Assembly: GCF_014174305.1 (NCBI RefSeq)
Contig: NZ_JABEQH010000014.1
Coordinates: 43,185 to 107,184, forward strand
From: Gluconacetobacter johannae
GTDB lineage: Bacteria; Pseudomonadota; Alphaproteobacteria; Acetobacterales; Acetobacteraceae
Reading direction: 5' to 3'
DNA length: 64,000 nt
Under the pieces are notes generated by a model. It saw only the letters and a list, made by a program, of their open reading frames with translations, did not search any database and was not told the DNA's origin. Position numbers and translations under genes: made by a program. Below are positions 1 to 8,445 of this stretch, piece after piece; within the stretch, counting starts at the first letter, position 1, and each line of letters starts with the position of its first letter.

Positions 1-1401
1 CAGATATCGGCACAGGCAGCGCCCGACGTCGGCGGATCGCCGGCGGCGGCGCGGGCCGTCGTCGTTGGACTGCTCGCGGCCATGGCGGGGCTGATGTTCG
101 GGCTGGATACCGGCGTCATCGCCGGCGCGCTGGGCTTCATCGGCGACGAATTCCATGCCTCGGCACGCACGCAGGAATGGATCGTGTCGTCCATGATGGC
201 CGCCGCCGCGCTGGGGTCGGTGGGTGCGGGCCGCATCTCGTTCCGGTTCGGCCGCCGCCGCGCGCTGCTGGGGGCGTCGCTGCTGTTCCTGGCCGGCGCG
301 CTGGTCTGTGCGCTGGCGCAGTCCATCGGCATGCTGATCGCTGGCCGGATCATGCTGGGGCTTGCGGTGGGCATCGCGGCCTTCGCGGCCCCGCTGTATA
401 TTTCCGAAGTGACGCTGGAGGCGGTGCGCGGGGCGATGGTCTCGTTCTACCAGCTGATGGTCACGCTGGGCATTTTCCTGGCCTACATGACCGACAGCCT
501 GCTGTCCTATGGGGGGCACTGGCGCTGGATGCTGGGCCTGATGGCGGTTCCGGCGGCGTTGTTCTGCGCCGGCTGCCTGTTCCTGCCGGACAGCCCGCGC
601 TGGCTGATGATGCGGGGCGAGAGAAGCCGCGCCAGCCAGGTGATGCGCCACCTGCGCGCCGACCCCGCCGAGGCGGACGCCGAAATCCGCGACATCGCCC
701 AGGAACTGCGTAAGCCGGGCGGGGAGGGCTTCGCGCTGTTCCGCACGGATGCGAATTTCCGCCGGTCGGTGCTGCTGGGCGTGGTGTTGCAGGTCATGCA
801 GCAGCTGACGGGCATCAACGTGCTGATGTATTACGCGCCCAAGATCTTCCAGGCGGCGCAGTTCGGCGTGTCGGCGGCGACGTGGGCGACGGCGCTGATC
901 GGCCTCATCAACATGGCGGCGACGGGCTTCGCCATCGCGTTCATCGACCGGTGGGGCCGCCGTCCGCTGCTGATCCTCAGTTGCGCGATCATGACCTTCG
1001 CCATGCTGGCGGCCGGCGGGCTGGTGGCGGTCGGCGGCGAATCCACGTCGCACGAGATGGGGATGGTGGGTGCGCTGCTGCTGTTCGTGGCGGGCTTCGC
1101 GATCGGCGCCGGGCCGCTGGTGTGGACGCTGTGTTCGGAAATCCAGCCCCTGCGCGGCCGCGATTTCGGCATCGCGTGCTCCACCTTCACCAACTGGGCG
1201 GCCAACTGGCTCATCAGCAACGTGTTCCTGTCGGTCCTGGCAACGTTGGGCGAGGCCAGGACGTTCTGGGTGTTCGCCGCGATGAACGGCCTGTTCATCG
1301 TGATTACCCTTGCCTACGTTCCCGAGACGCGCGGCGTCTCCCTGGAGGAGATCGAGAGCCGTCTGATGGCCGGGCGCCGGCTGCGCGACCTGGGCCGCTG
1401 A
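1..1401 (+). CDS. Sugar/H+ symporter, MFS sugar-porter family (5' end outside window)
   Basis: Inner-membrane transporter of the sugar porter family (GalP/XylE-like), expected to take up a hexose or pentose with protons. The frame is open from base 1, and the residues before the first internal Met (base 82) already belong to the first membrane helix, so the true start lies left of the window. Family signatures are present: QQLTGINVLMYYAP (about bases 796-840), FIDRWGRRPLL (about 943-975) and the terminal PETRG (1321-1335). The loop between helices 2 and 3 carries RFGRRR, a variant of the usual DRxGRR. The next gene starts 30 nt downstream behind an AAAGGAG ribosome site, so an operon is likely. 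The substrate cannot be read from sequence. Confidence 0.9.
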   Translation, partial: QISAQAAPDVGGSPAAARAVVVGLLAAMAGLMFGLDTGVIAGALGFIGDEFHASARTQEWIVSSMMAAAALGSVGAGRISFRFGRRRALLGASLLFLAGALVCALAQSIGMLIAGRIMLGLAVGIAAFAAPLYISEVTLEAVRGAMVSFYQLMVTLGIFLAYMTDSLLSYGGHWRWMLGLMAVPAALFCAGCLFLPDSPRWLMMRGERSRASQVMRHLRADPAEADAEIRDIAQELRKPGGEGFALFRTDANFRRSVLLGVVLQVMQQLTGINVLMYYAPKIFQAAQFGVSAATWATALIGLINMAATGFAIAFIDRWGRRPLLILSCAIMTFAMLAAGGLVAVGGESTSHEMGMVGALLLFVAGFAIGAGPLVWTLCSEIQPLRGRDFGIACSTFTNWAANWLISNVFLSVLATLGEARTFWVFAAMNGLFIVITLAYVPETRGVSLEEIESRLMAGRRLRDLGR

Positions 1402-1431
1402 CCCCGGCACGGGACAAAGGAGACTGAACCC

Positions 1432-2178
1432 ATGATTATCCGCGGCGACGAGACCGCCGACATCCCGACGGCGGGCGGACCGATGCGGATGCACCTGCTG
1501 CGCCCGGCGGTGGAGGGGCGCTTTGCCGGCGTGGTCCTGTTTTCCGAAATCTACCAGGTCACCGCGCCGATCCGCCGGCTGGCCGCGATGGTGGCCGGGA
1601 TGGGTCATGTCGTCGCGGTGCCCGAGGTGTACCATGAGTACGAACCCGCGGGCACGGTCCTGGCCTATGACCAGGCCGGGACCGACCGGGGCAACGACCT
1701 GAAATTCGCCAAGCCGGTCGCCGCCTATGACGACGATGCGCGTGCGGCGGTGGCGTGGCTGGCGTCCCATCCGTCCTGCACCGGGCGGATCGGGACGATG
1801 GGGGTGTGCCTGGGCGGGCATCTGGCCTTCCGCGCCGCGATGAACCCGGCGGTGTCGGCGGCGGCCTGCTTCTATGCCACCGACATCCATTCGGCCACGC
1901 TGGGGCAGGGGCGGCATGATGATTCCCTGGACCGGATGGGCGATATCCCCGGCGAGGTGATGATGGTCTGGGGCCGGCAGGACCCGCATGTGCCCTTCGC
2001 CGGCCGCCAGGCGATCCGCGCGGGGCTGGAACAGGCCGGCGTCCGCTACGAATGGCACGAGGTCAACGCCCAGCACGCCTTCCTGCGCGACGAGGGGCCG
2101 CGCTACGACCCGGCGTTGTTCCTGCAGGCGATGGGCTGGACCGCGGCCCTGTTCGGCCGCACCCTGCGGGCGGGCTGA
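1432..2178 (+). CDS. Dienelactone hydrolase family protein
   Basis: Alpha/beta-hydrolase of the dienelactone hydrolase (DLH) family, 248 aa, cytosolic. The nucleophile elbow reads GVCLGG, with the cysteine nucleophile typical of DLH. A late His in NAQHAFL and the Asp in WGRQDPHVP can complete the triad, and the N-terminal SEIYQ region supplies the usual Glu. The start is the ATG at 1432 with AAAGGAG about 10 nt upstream. It sits between a sugar porter and an efflux-type MFS gene (gap of 5 nt to the latter). Members open lactone rings in chlorocatechol breakdown, but many have unknown substrates, so only family-level function is claimed. Confidence 0.85.
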   Translation: MIIRGDETADIPTAGGPMRMHLLRPAVEGRFAGVVLFSEIYQVTAPIRRLAAMVAGMGHVVAVPEVYHEYEPAGTVLAYDQAGTDRGNDLKFAKPVAAYDDDARAAVAWLASHPSCTGRIGTMGVCLGGHLAFRAAMNPAVSAAACFYATDIHSATLGQGRHDDSLDRMGDIPGEVMMVWGRQDPHVPFAGRQAIRAGLEQAGVRYEWHEVNAQHAFLRDEGPRYDPALFLQAMGWTAALFGRTLRAG

Positions 2179-2183
2179 ACGGC

Positions 2184-3563
2184 ATGGCGGCGCGGGTCCT
2201 GGTCGAGGGCGAAGGGCTGCATGGCGGGGCGCGGGCGATGGCGATGTTCGCCGTGGCGCTGTCGGTGCTGCTGTCGGTCCTGGATTACGCCATCGCCAAC
2301 GTCGCGCTGCCGACGATCGCGCGCGACATCCATGCAACCCCGTCCGCATCCATCTGGGTCATCAACGCCTATCAGCTGGCCAGCCTTTCCACCCTGTTGC
2401 CGCTGGCGTCGCTGGGGGCGCGGGTGGGGTTCGCGCGGCTGTGCCGCATCGGGCTGGCGGCCTTCGTCGTGGCCTCGGTGCTGTGCGCGATGTCGCACAC
2501 GCTGCTGGAACTGGCGCTGGCGCGGGCGTTGCAGGGTGTCGGCGGCGCCTGCATCATGAGCGTCAATATCGCGCTGGTCCGCTTCATCTATCCGCATGCC
2601 GAGATCGGCAAGGGGATCTCGCTGAACGGGGTCGTCGTCGCCACCGGCGTCGCGCTGGGGCCGACCATTGCCTCGGCCGTGCTGTCGGTGGCGAACTGGC
2701 CGTGGATCTTCCTGATTAACCTGCCGCTGGGCGGGGCGGCGATGGTGGCCGCGCTGTTCTACCTTCCGCGCACGCCGCGCAGCGAACAGCCCTTTGACCT
2801 GACCAGCGCGGTGCTGAATATCGTGGCCTTCGGGGGGCTGATCGTCGGGCTGGACAGCCTTGTCCACCGGACCGGGCCGGCACTGGCGGTATGGCTGCTG
2901 CTGGCGGGGGTGGGGGCCTTCGTGCAACTGGCCCGCCGCCAGGCGGGACGGCCGGACCCGATGCTGCCGATCGACCTGCTGGCGGTGCCGGATTTCCTGG
3001 TCGCATTCGGGGTCGGGTTCGGGGCGTTCGTCGCCTCCAACTTCTTCATCATCTCGATGCCCTTCACGCTCGAATCCGTGCTGCATCGCTCGGCCGTCGC
3101 GACCGGGCTGCTGATTACGCCCTGGCCGGTCGGGATCGTGCTGATCGCGCCCTTCGTGGGCCGGGTGGCGGACCGGATTCCGGCGGGCGTGCTGTCGTCG
3201 ATCGGGCTGTGCCTGACCGGGACGGGGTTCGTCCTGCTGTGCCTCCTGACGCCGGACGCCAGCAATCTGGACATTGCCTGGCGGATCGGCATCGCCGGGA
3301 TGGGGTTTGGAATCTTCCAGCCGCCCAACAACCGCGCGATGATGGTTTCCGCCCCGCGCGGCCGGTCGGGCAGCGCCAGCGGCATGGTGTCGGTGGCGCG
3401 GCTGTCCGGCCAGACCATGGGGGCGATGTTCGTGGCCCTGACCTTCGGCTTCGTCGTCCACGACCCCACGCTGCGCTGCCTTGAACTGGCGGCCGTGTCC
3501 GCCTACCTGTCCGCGCTGCTCAGCGCCAGCCGGTTGCTGAGGTGGCGCGTGCCCGTAACATGA
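2184..3563 (+). CDS. MFS efflux transporter, DHA2 (EmrB/QacA-like) family
   Basis: Predicted inner-membrane drug/H+ antiporter, 459 aa. The N-terminus contains SVLDYAIANVALPTIARD, a helix-1 motif of the 14-helix DHA2 family (LDxTIVNVALP), followed by WVINAYQL and the motif-C-like stretch ATGVALGPTIAS. Starting at the ATG 5 nt after the preceding stop gives a short cytoplasmic tail before helix 1; the frame is open further upstream, but only inside the previous gene. The tight spacing suggests translation coupled to the hydrolase gene. Substrate unknown. Confidence 0.85.
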   Translation: MAARVLVEGEGLHGGARAMAMFAVALSVLLSVLDYAIANVALPTIARDIHATPSASIWVINAYQLASLSTLLPLASLGARVGFARLCRIGLAAFVVASVLCAMSHTLLELALARALQGVGGACIMSVNIALVRFIYPHAEIGKGISLNGVVVATGVALGPTIASAVLSVANWPWIFLINLPLGGAAMVAALFYLPRTPRSEQPFDLTSAVLNIVAFGGLIVGLDSLVHRTGPALAVWLLLAGVGAFVQLARRQAGRPDPMLPIDLLAVPDFLVAFGVGFGAFVASNFFIISMPFTLESVLHRSAVATGLLITPWPVGIVLIAPFVGRVADRIPAGVLSSIGLCLTGTGFVLLCLLTPDASNLDIAWRIGIAGMGFGIFQPPNNRAMMVSAPRGRSGSASGMVSVARLSGQTMGAMFVALTFGFVVHDPTLRCLELAAVSAYLSALLSASRLLRWRVPVT

Positions 3564-3834
3564 GCGGAATATAATGATCTGATTTGACACGGATCATTGA
3601 GGCCAGCCTTGGGCCGCGCAGTTGTCCGGGCTGCCCCGCCGGGTTTGTTACACAGTTTTCAGTAACGAAAATCTGATCGCGGGCTATCTTGTCCGCGTGA
3701 AGGGGCTGATCCGGCAGGACGGATCTGGCGCGGGGGCGGCGAGCCATCCGGCGATCCTGCTCCGGCTGGTCAGGCGGTGTCATGTCGCCGGTGTGGATGG
3801 CCGGGTCTCCCTTGCAATCGCGGAGGGATCGGTC
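3564..3834. promoter_or_regulatory. Intergenic region with a GTTAC-N10-GTAAC inverted repeat
   Basis: No credible gene in these 271 bases. A TTGACA-like hexamer lies near 3577. An inverted repeat has arms GTTAC (3647-3651) and GTAAC (3662-3666), separated by 10 bases, in a locally less GC-rich stretch. The layout resembles a TetR-type operator, but no TetR gene is nearby. It could control the lipoprotein gene that follows. Confidence 0.3.
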
Positions 3835-4332
3835 ATGCGAAACGGCGCCGTGCTGTCTGTCACCAGGCGGGAAACATCTCTGCTTGGGGCCTGCATCCTG
3901 GCGGCGGGGCTTTCGGGCTGCGTCGGGCCGACCGGTCCGGTGTACGGGCAATGGTGCGGCTACCAGCCGGATGGCGTCAGCGGGTTCGAGCGCAATGTAC
4001 AGCTTGTCCTCGACGGCAAGCCCAACGCGCGTGGGGGCATATACCATCTGCGGGTGACGCAGATGAATCCGATGGCGCAGCTTGAGGGGGCGCCCGGCGG
4101 GTATGTCGACAATCGCTGGGTGCTCAGCACCGTGACCGCCCATGGCCGGACGTGGAAGCGCATTCACCTTCTGGGCATGCCCGCCACGCAGTACGCGACC
4201 TATGACATGCTGCCCGACCGCACGCTGGTGCCCCATATGGGTGGCGAGAGCCTTGATGCGTCGGCACAGGCGGCGATGGCCTATCGGCTGAGCGTCCGGC
4301 CCCGCGACAGCTACGCCTACGGGCGGATCTGA
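3835..4332 (+). CDS. Small lipoprotein of unknown function
   Basis: 165 aa. The frame is open upstream, but the start at 3835 is preferred: GGAGGG lies 7 nt upstream (3822-3827), and the protein then begins with a lipoprotein signal peptide, a charged n-region (MRNGAVLSVTRRE), a hydrophobic core and the lipobox LSGC. Cleavage before this Cys would leave an acylated protein facing the periplasm or outer membrane. The mature part (Tyr/Trp-containing, no known motif recognised) has no assigned family. It ends 4 nt before the convergent methyltransferase gene. Confidence 0.65.
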   Translation: MRNGAVLSVTRRETSLLGACILAAGLSGCVGPTGPVYGQWCGYQPDGVSGFERNVQLVLDGKPNARGGIYHLRVTQMNPMAQLEGAPGGYVDNRWVLSTVTAHGRTWKRIHLLGMPATQYATYDMLPDRTLVPHMGGESLDASAQAAMAYRLSVRPRDSYAYGRI

Positions 4333-4336
4333 TCCG

Positions 4337-4999
4337 TCACGGCGCCGGCCGGACGCGATAGAGCGTCGTCCGGCGCACCGTCCGGTCTTCCAGTTCCATG
4401 GTGGTGGGGATCTCCCGGATCAGCAGCGCATCCAGCCCGTCGCGTGGCAGGTAGGCGCGGCCGGGGTCGGCGATCCAGACCTCGGCCGTGCGGGCGCAGC
4501 GCCGCAGCCAGGGCAGGATGTGCTGCGTCATCGGGCTTTCGTAACAGACATCCCCGCACAGGATGAGGTCCCAGCAGGGGGCTGCCCCCACGAGGTCCGC
4601 CCCGGTGGCGGTGACGTTCACGCCGTTGGCGTCGGCGTTCAGCGCGATGGCCGCCACCGCCAGCGGGTCGATTTCCGCCGCTTCGACCGAGGCCGCGCCG
4701 GCCTGCGCGCAGGCGATGGCCGCGATGCCGCACCCCGCCGCGAAATCGAGGACCCGCCGTCCCGCGACCAGTCCGGGGTTGTCCAGGATGTGGCGGGCCA
4801 GCAACTGCCCGCCCGGCCAGGCGAAGGCCCAGAAGGGCGGTTCGATGCCGTTCTGCGCCAGCCAGTCCTCGCTGGCCTGCCAGACCGGCGTGATCTCGGT
4901 GGCCAGGTGCAGTGCGATTTCCGGCACCAGCGGGGCATGGGCCAGGGTGGTATGCGCCGTGACGAAGGCCCGCGCCTCCGCCGGCGCGCGCGGGTTCAT
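4337..4999 (-). CDS. Class I SAM-dependent methyltransferase (PrmA/ETFB-methyltransferase-like)
   Basis: 220 aa, cytosolic. The SAM-binding motif I is VLDFAAGCGIAAIA at about residues 83-96, followed by the acidic motif EIDPLA and the post-motif DLILCGDVCYE. The FWAFAWPGGQLLAR stretch before motif I is typical of the group containing electron-transfer-flavoprotein lysine methyltransferase and the ribosomal protein L11 methyltransferase PrmA, so a protein-lysine target is plausible. The start codon overlaps the ubiA stop by 4 nt (ATGA), so the two are translated from one message. The same open frame continues far upstream but has no coding character there. Confidence 0.75.
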   Translation of the reverse strand: MNPRAPAEARAFVTAHTTLAHAPLVPEIALHLATEITPVWQASEDWLAQNGIEPPFWAFAWPGGQLLARHILDNPGLVAGRRVLDFAAGCGIAAIACAQAGAASVEAAEIDPLAVAAIALNADANGVNVTATGADLVGAAPCWDLILCGDVCYESPMTQHILPWLRRCARTAEVWIADPGRAYLPRDGLDALLIREIPTTMELEDRTVRRTTLYRVRPAP

Positions 5000-5913
5000 C
5001 GGCCGAGCAGCCCGGCCAGCAGCGCCAGCGCGACGGCCAGCCCGGTTTCGCGGTTGAAGCGGAACAGGCCCAGGCACCCCCGGGGATCGGCGACGTCCAG
5101 CCGCGCGACCTGCCAGGCCATCGCCGCCGCCGGCAGCAGCATCGCCGGCCAGAAGCCCGGCCCCATTCCCCCCAGGCCACCCGCCGCCAGCAGTGCCGCC
5201 AGCGACAGGGCGTAGCACGCGCCGACGAAGCCGCGCGCCTGCCCGGCCCAGAGGCGGGATGTCGATTTCACCCCGATCCGCGCGTCGTCCTCCATGTCCT
5301 GGAAGCCGTAGATCGTATCGAAGCCGAGCTGCCACAGGATGGTGGCGGCATACAGCGCCACCCAGGCGGCGTCGATCCGGCCGGCGGCGGCGGCGTAGCC
5401 CAGCGGCGCGCCGAAACCGAAGGTGAACCCCATGACCAGTTGCGGCCACCACGTCACCCGCTTGGCCAGCGGATACAGCGCGACCAGCAGCAGCGACGAC
5501 GCGCCCAGCAGGCGCGACAGCGGATTCAGGCATAGCAGGATCGCCAGCCCGATCGTCAGCAGGACCAGCAGGAAGACCGCGGCCTGGCGCATCCGCAGAG
5601 CGCCCGAGGCCAGCGGCCGCCCCGCCGTCCGGGCGACGCGCTGGTCGATGTCGCGGTCCCACATGTCGTTCACCACGCATCCCGCGGCCCGCATCACCAG
5701 GCTGCCGACGCCGAACAGCACGATCAGCCGGACGCGCCCGCGCGCGTCGATGCCGTTCGCCAGCAGGATGCCCCACACGCCCGGCAGGAACAGAAGCCAG
5801 GTGCCGATCGGCCGGTCCAGCCGCGCAAGCAGAGCGTAGGGACGGATCGCCGGCGGCAGTCGGCCGATCCACCCTTCGGCACGGATATCGGTGTGGGGCA
5901 GGGAACCGCTCAA
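4996..5913 (-). CDS. ubiA: 4-hydroxybenzoate polyprenyltransferase
   Basis: Membrane prenyltransferase that attaches the polyprenyl tail to 4-hydroxybenzoate in ubiquinone synthesis. 305 aa, many hydrophobic helices. Both Asp-rich Mg-diphosphate motifs are present: NDMWDRDIDQRVART and DMEDDARIGVKST. The start is TTG at 5913, with CGGAG about 9 nt upstream; no in-frame ATG lies nearby at the expected N-terminus. Divergent from rsmE, with 151 bases between the starts. ubiA next to rsmE and gshA is a frequent alphaproteobacterial arrangement. Confidence 0.92.
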   Translation of the reverse strand: MSGSLPHTDIRAEGWIGRLPPAIRPYALLARLDRPIGTWLLFLPGVWGILLANGIDARGRVRLIVLFGVGSLVMRAAGCVVNDMWDRDIDQRVARTAGRPLASGALRMRQAAVFLLVLLTIGLAILLCLNPLSRLLGASSLLLVALYPLAKRVTWWPQLVMGFTFGFGAPLGYAAAAGRIDAAWVALYAATILWQLGFDTIYGFQDMEDDARIGVKSTSRLWAGQARGFVGACYALSLAALLAAGGLGGMGPGFWPAMLLPAAAMAWQVARLDVADPRGCLGLFRFNRETGLAVALALLAGLLGR

Positions 5914-6064
5914 CGTCTATGTCTCCGGCCGGGAATATCCGGCCATGATGACGCCGGACTGCGAGGCTGCTAAGGCCCCGGTGTGATGGGCCGGATGGTT
6001 CGTCATGGTCAAGAGGGATCGGGCCGCCGCCGGCCGGCGGTGGGGTGCAGGAGTTTGGATTGGC

Positions 6065-6832
6065 ATGAAGGATTGTCCCCGCCTGTTCGTGGACCCCGCG
6101 ACGCGGCCGCCGATGCAGGACGGCGCGGTCGTGGAACTGGCGCCGGGGCACGCGCATTACCTGGGCACGGTCCTGCGGATGGGGACGGGGGACGAGGTCG
6201 CGCTGTTCAACGCGCGTGACGGCGAATGGCGGGCCGGGATCGAGGCGCTGCGCCGCGATCGCGGGCAGGTGCGCGTGCGGCGCCGGACCCGGCCGGCGGA
6301 ACCCGTCGCCGGCCCGGTGCTGCTGTTCGCGCCGCTGAAGCGCGATGCCACCGACCTGGTCATCCGCATGGGCACCGAACTGGGGGTCAGGCGCTTCCTG
6401 CCCGTGCTGACCGAGCGGACCAACACCCACAGGGTGAACGGCGCGCGCCTTGCCGGCATTGCCGTCGAAGCCGCCGAGCAATGCGAGCGCCTGGACGTGC
6501 CGGAGGTCGAGGAGCCACTGCTTCTGGCCGATCGCCTGGGGGCCTGGCCGCAGGATCGCCGCCTGTTCGTCGCCGCCGAGCGGCCCGCGCAGCGGGACGG
6601 GACGGCGGAAGTCGGGGCGGCCTCCGTCGAGGGGGTCCGTGACGGCGACGGGCTGCTGGTCGGGCCGGAGGGCGGATTTTCCGCCGCCGAGGTGGCTCTG
6701 TTGCGTTCGCGGCCGTTTGTTACGATGATATCGCTCGGTCCGCGCATCCTGCGCGCAGACACGGCCGTGGCATGTGGCCTGTCCCTGATGGGGGCTGGTT
6801 TCCGTCGCGCGTCTGGTGCAGGGTCGCGCTGA
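6065..6832 (+). CDS. rsmE: 16S rRNA (uracil(1498)-N(3))-methyltransferase
   Basis: SPOUT-class methyltransferase that methylates U1498 of 16S rRNA. 255 aa from the ATG at 6065, preceded by AGGAG at 6049-6053; an in-frame start at 6005 is possible but adds a non-conserved, basic N-terminus. Visible landmarks are the N-terminal HYLGTVLRMGTGDE RNA-binding part, ERTNTHRV, the VEAAEQCERLDVP stretch, and the C-terminal knot motifs LLVGPEGGFSAAE and SLGPRILRADTA. It is followed 85 nt later by gshA on the same strand. Confidence 0.93.
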   Translation: MKDCPRLFVDPATRPPMQDGAVVELAPGHAHYLGTVLRMGTGDEVALFNARDGEWRAGIEALRRDRGQVRVRRRTRPAEPVAGPVLLFAPLKRDATDLVIRMGTELGVRRFLPVLTERTNTHRVNGARLAGIAVEAAEQCERLDVPEVEEPLLLADRLGAWPQDRRLFVAAERPAQRDGTAEVGAASVEGVRDGDGLLVGPEGGFSAAEVALLRSRPFVTMISLGPRILRADTAVACGLSLMGAGFRRASGAGSR

Positions 6833-6917
6833 TCGTCTGTCCGGTCCTGGCGCGGCCAGTATTCGTCCGGTCGGCCGATCGGTTACTTTTCTGTTTCTGA
6901 GGACTATTCCGAAACCC

Positions 6918-8330
6918 ATGTCGAATCCCGGCGAGCAAGATATCACCCCCATCGAATCGGTGAGCCAACTGGCCGCCCTGCTGGCGGAGGGGGGCAAGCC
7001 GCGCGATCGCTGGCGGATCGGGACCGAGCATGAGAAATTCGGCTTTGTCCGCCCCGAGGCCGCCGGCCCCGGCCGTCCGGCCTGGATGCCGCCCGCCTAC
7101 AGCCCCGACGGGATCGCCGAGATCCTGGCCGACCTGCACCGCCAGGGCGACGGCGGAGAATGGGAGGGGATCTATGACAAGGGGAACCTGATCGGGCTGA
7201 AGGGCATCGGGCCGGAGCGCGGCAATTCGGTGTCGCTGGAACCGGCCGGCCAGTTCGAACTGTCGGGTGCGCCGCTGGCCAGCCTGCACGACACGGCGCA
7301 TGAGATGGCCCGGCATTTCGAGGCGATCCGCCCGATTTCCCGGTCGCTGGGCATCGGGTTCGCGCCGCTGGGCTTCCATCCGACGGCGCGCCGGGCGGAC
7401 ATGCCCTGGATGCCCAAGAGCCGCTACGCCATCATGCGGGCCTACATGCCCAAGGTCGGGTCGCTGGGCCTGGACATGATGCAGCGGACCTGCACCGTGC
7501 AGGTCAATCTGGATTTCGCGTCCGAGGCCGACATGCTCCGCAAATTGCGGGTGTCCCTGGCGTTGCAGCCGGTGGCGACGGCGCTGTTCGCCAATTCGCC
7601 GTTCTACGAGGGCCGGCCCAACGGTTTCCAGTCCAATCGCGCGCAGGTCTGGACCGATACTGACAATGCGCGCTCGGGCATGCCGGCGGCGTTCTTCCGC
7701 CCGGATTTCGGGTTTGAGCCCTATGTCGAATGGCTGCTGGACGTGCCGATGTATTTCATCGTGCGCGACGGCGTCATTCTGGACGTGGCGGGCCGGTCGC
7801 TCCGGGCCTGGATGAATGGCGAGCGCCAGGACGGGCTGGACGGCCTGACGCCGACATTGGGTGATTTCGAGGATCATCTGACGACTGCCTTCACCGACGT
7901 CCGCCTGAAGCGCTTCCTGGAGATGCGCGGCGCGGATGCCGGATCGCCCGAGATGATGATGGCGCAGTCGGCCCTGTGGGTCGGGCTGCTGTATGACGAG
8001 GCAGCCCTGGCCGCCGCCGACGCGCTGGTCCGCGAACAGCCGTGGGAGGCGTATGCCGAACTGCGCGCCGCCGTGCCCCGCCTGGGGCTGGACGCCCCGT
8101 GGGCGGGGGGCAGTGCGCGCGACCTGGCCCGCCGCATGGTCGATATCGCCGCGCAGGGGCTGCGCGCGCGCGCGCTGACCGACGCGGCCGAACGGGACGA
8201 ACGCCATTTCCTGGACCCGCTGCACGAGATCGCGGCCGGCGGCCCGACACAGGCCGGACGGTGGCTGGAACGCTATCACGGACGGTGGAACGGCGACGTG
8301 AACCGGATCTTCGACGAAGCGGCGATCTGA
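6918..8330 (+). CDS. gshA: Glutamate--cysteine ligase (plant/alphaproteobacterial type)
   Basis: First and rate-limiting enzyme of glutathione synthesis, joining glutamate and cysteine with ATP. 470 aa, matching the plant-type (GCS2) family rather than the E. coli type. Conserved blocks include RIGTEHEKFGF (about residues 33-43), IYDKGNLIGLKG, SLEPAGQFELSGAP, the MPKVGSLGLDMMQRTCTVQ region and FEDHLTTAFTDVRLK. The start at 6918 gives a normal N-terminus; the frame upstream runs into the end of rsmE. Confidence 0.93.
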   Translation: MSNPGEQDITPIESVSQLAALLAEGGKPRDRWRIGTEHEKFGFVRPEAAGPGRPAWMPPAYSPDGIAEILADLHRQGDGGEWEGIYDKGNLIGLKGIGPERGNSVSLEPAGQFELSGAPLASLHDTAHEMARHFEAIRPISRSLGIGFAPLGFHPTARRADMPWMPKSRYAIMRAYMPKVGSLGLDMMQRTCTVQVNLDFASEADMLRKLRVSLALQPVATALFANSPFYEGRPNGFQSNRAQVWTDTDNARSGMPAAFFRPDFGFEPYVEWLLDVPMYFIVRDGVILDVAGRSLRAWMNGERQDGLDGLTPTLGDFEDHLTTAFTDVRLKRFLEMRGADAGSPEMMMAQSALWVGLLYDEAALAAADALVREQPWEAYAELRAAVPRLGLDAPWAGGSARDLARRMVDIAAQGLRARALTDAAERDERHFLDPLHEIAAGGPTQAGRWLERYHGRWNGDVNRIFDEAAI

Positions 8331-8383
8331 GGGGGCGTCCGCGCGGTAAGGCGGGGATTTCGATCTTCTGCTGCTGATAACGC

Positions 8384-8392
8384 GAACAATTC
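8384..8392. promoter_or_regulatory. GAA-N3-TTC inverted repeat upstream of mbfA (possible Irr-type iron box)
   Basis: GAA CAA TTC lies about 55 nt before the mbfA start, followed by a further T that extends the match to the core of the alphaproteobacterial iron control element (TTTAGAA-N3-TTCTAAA). The outer bases match poorly. In Rhizobiales mbfA is repressed by Irr through such a box, which is why this weak match is recorded. Confidence 0.25.
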
Positions 8393-8445
8393 TCACGGTA
8401 TCGAAATGTCTTGAGTCGCTGGGGTGATTTCGGCATACAGGCGCC

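Noticed and set aside
3520..4236. A 238-codon - strand frame opposite the small lipoprotein gene, considered as a possible regulator
   Set aside because: No helix-turn-helix or other motif; shadow composition; the + strand reading has a ribosome site and lipobox.
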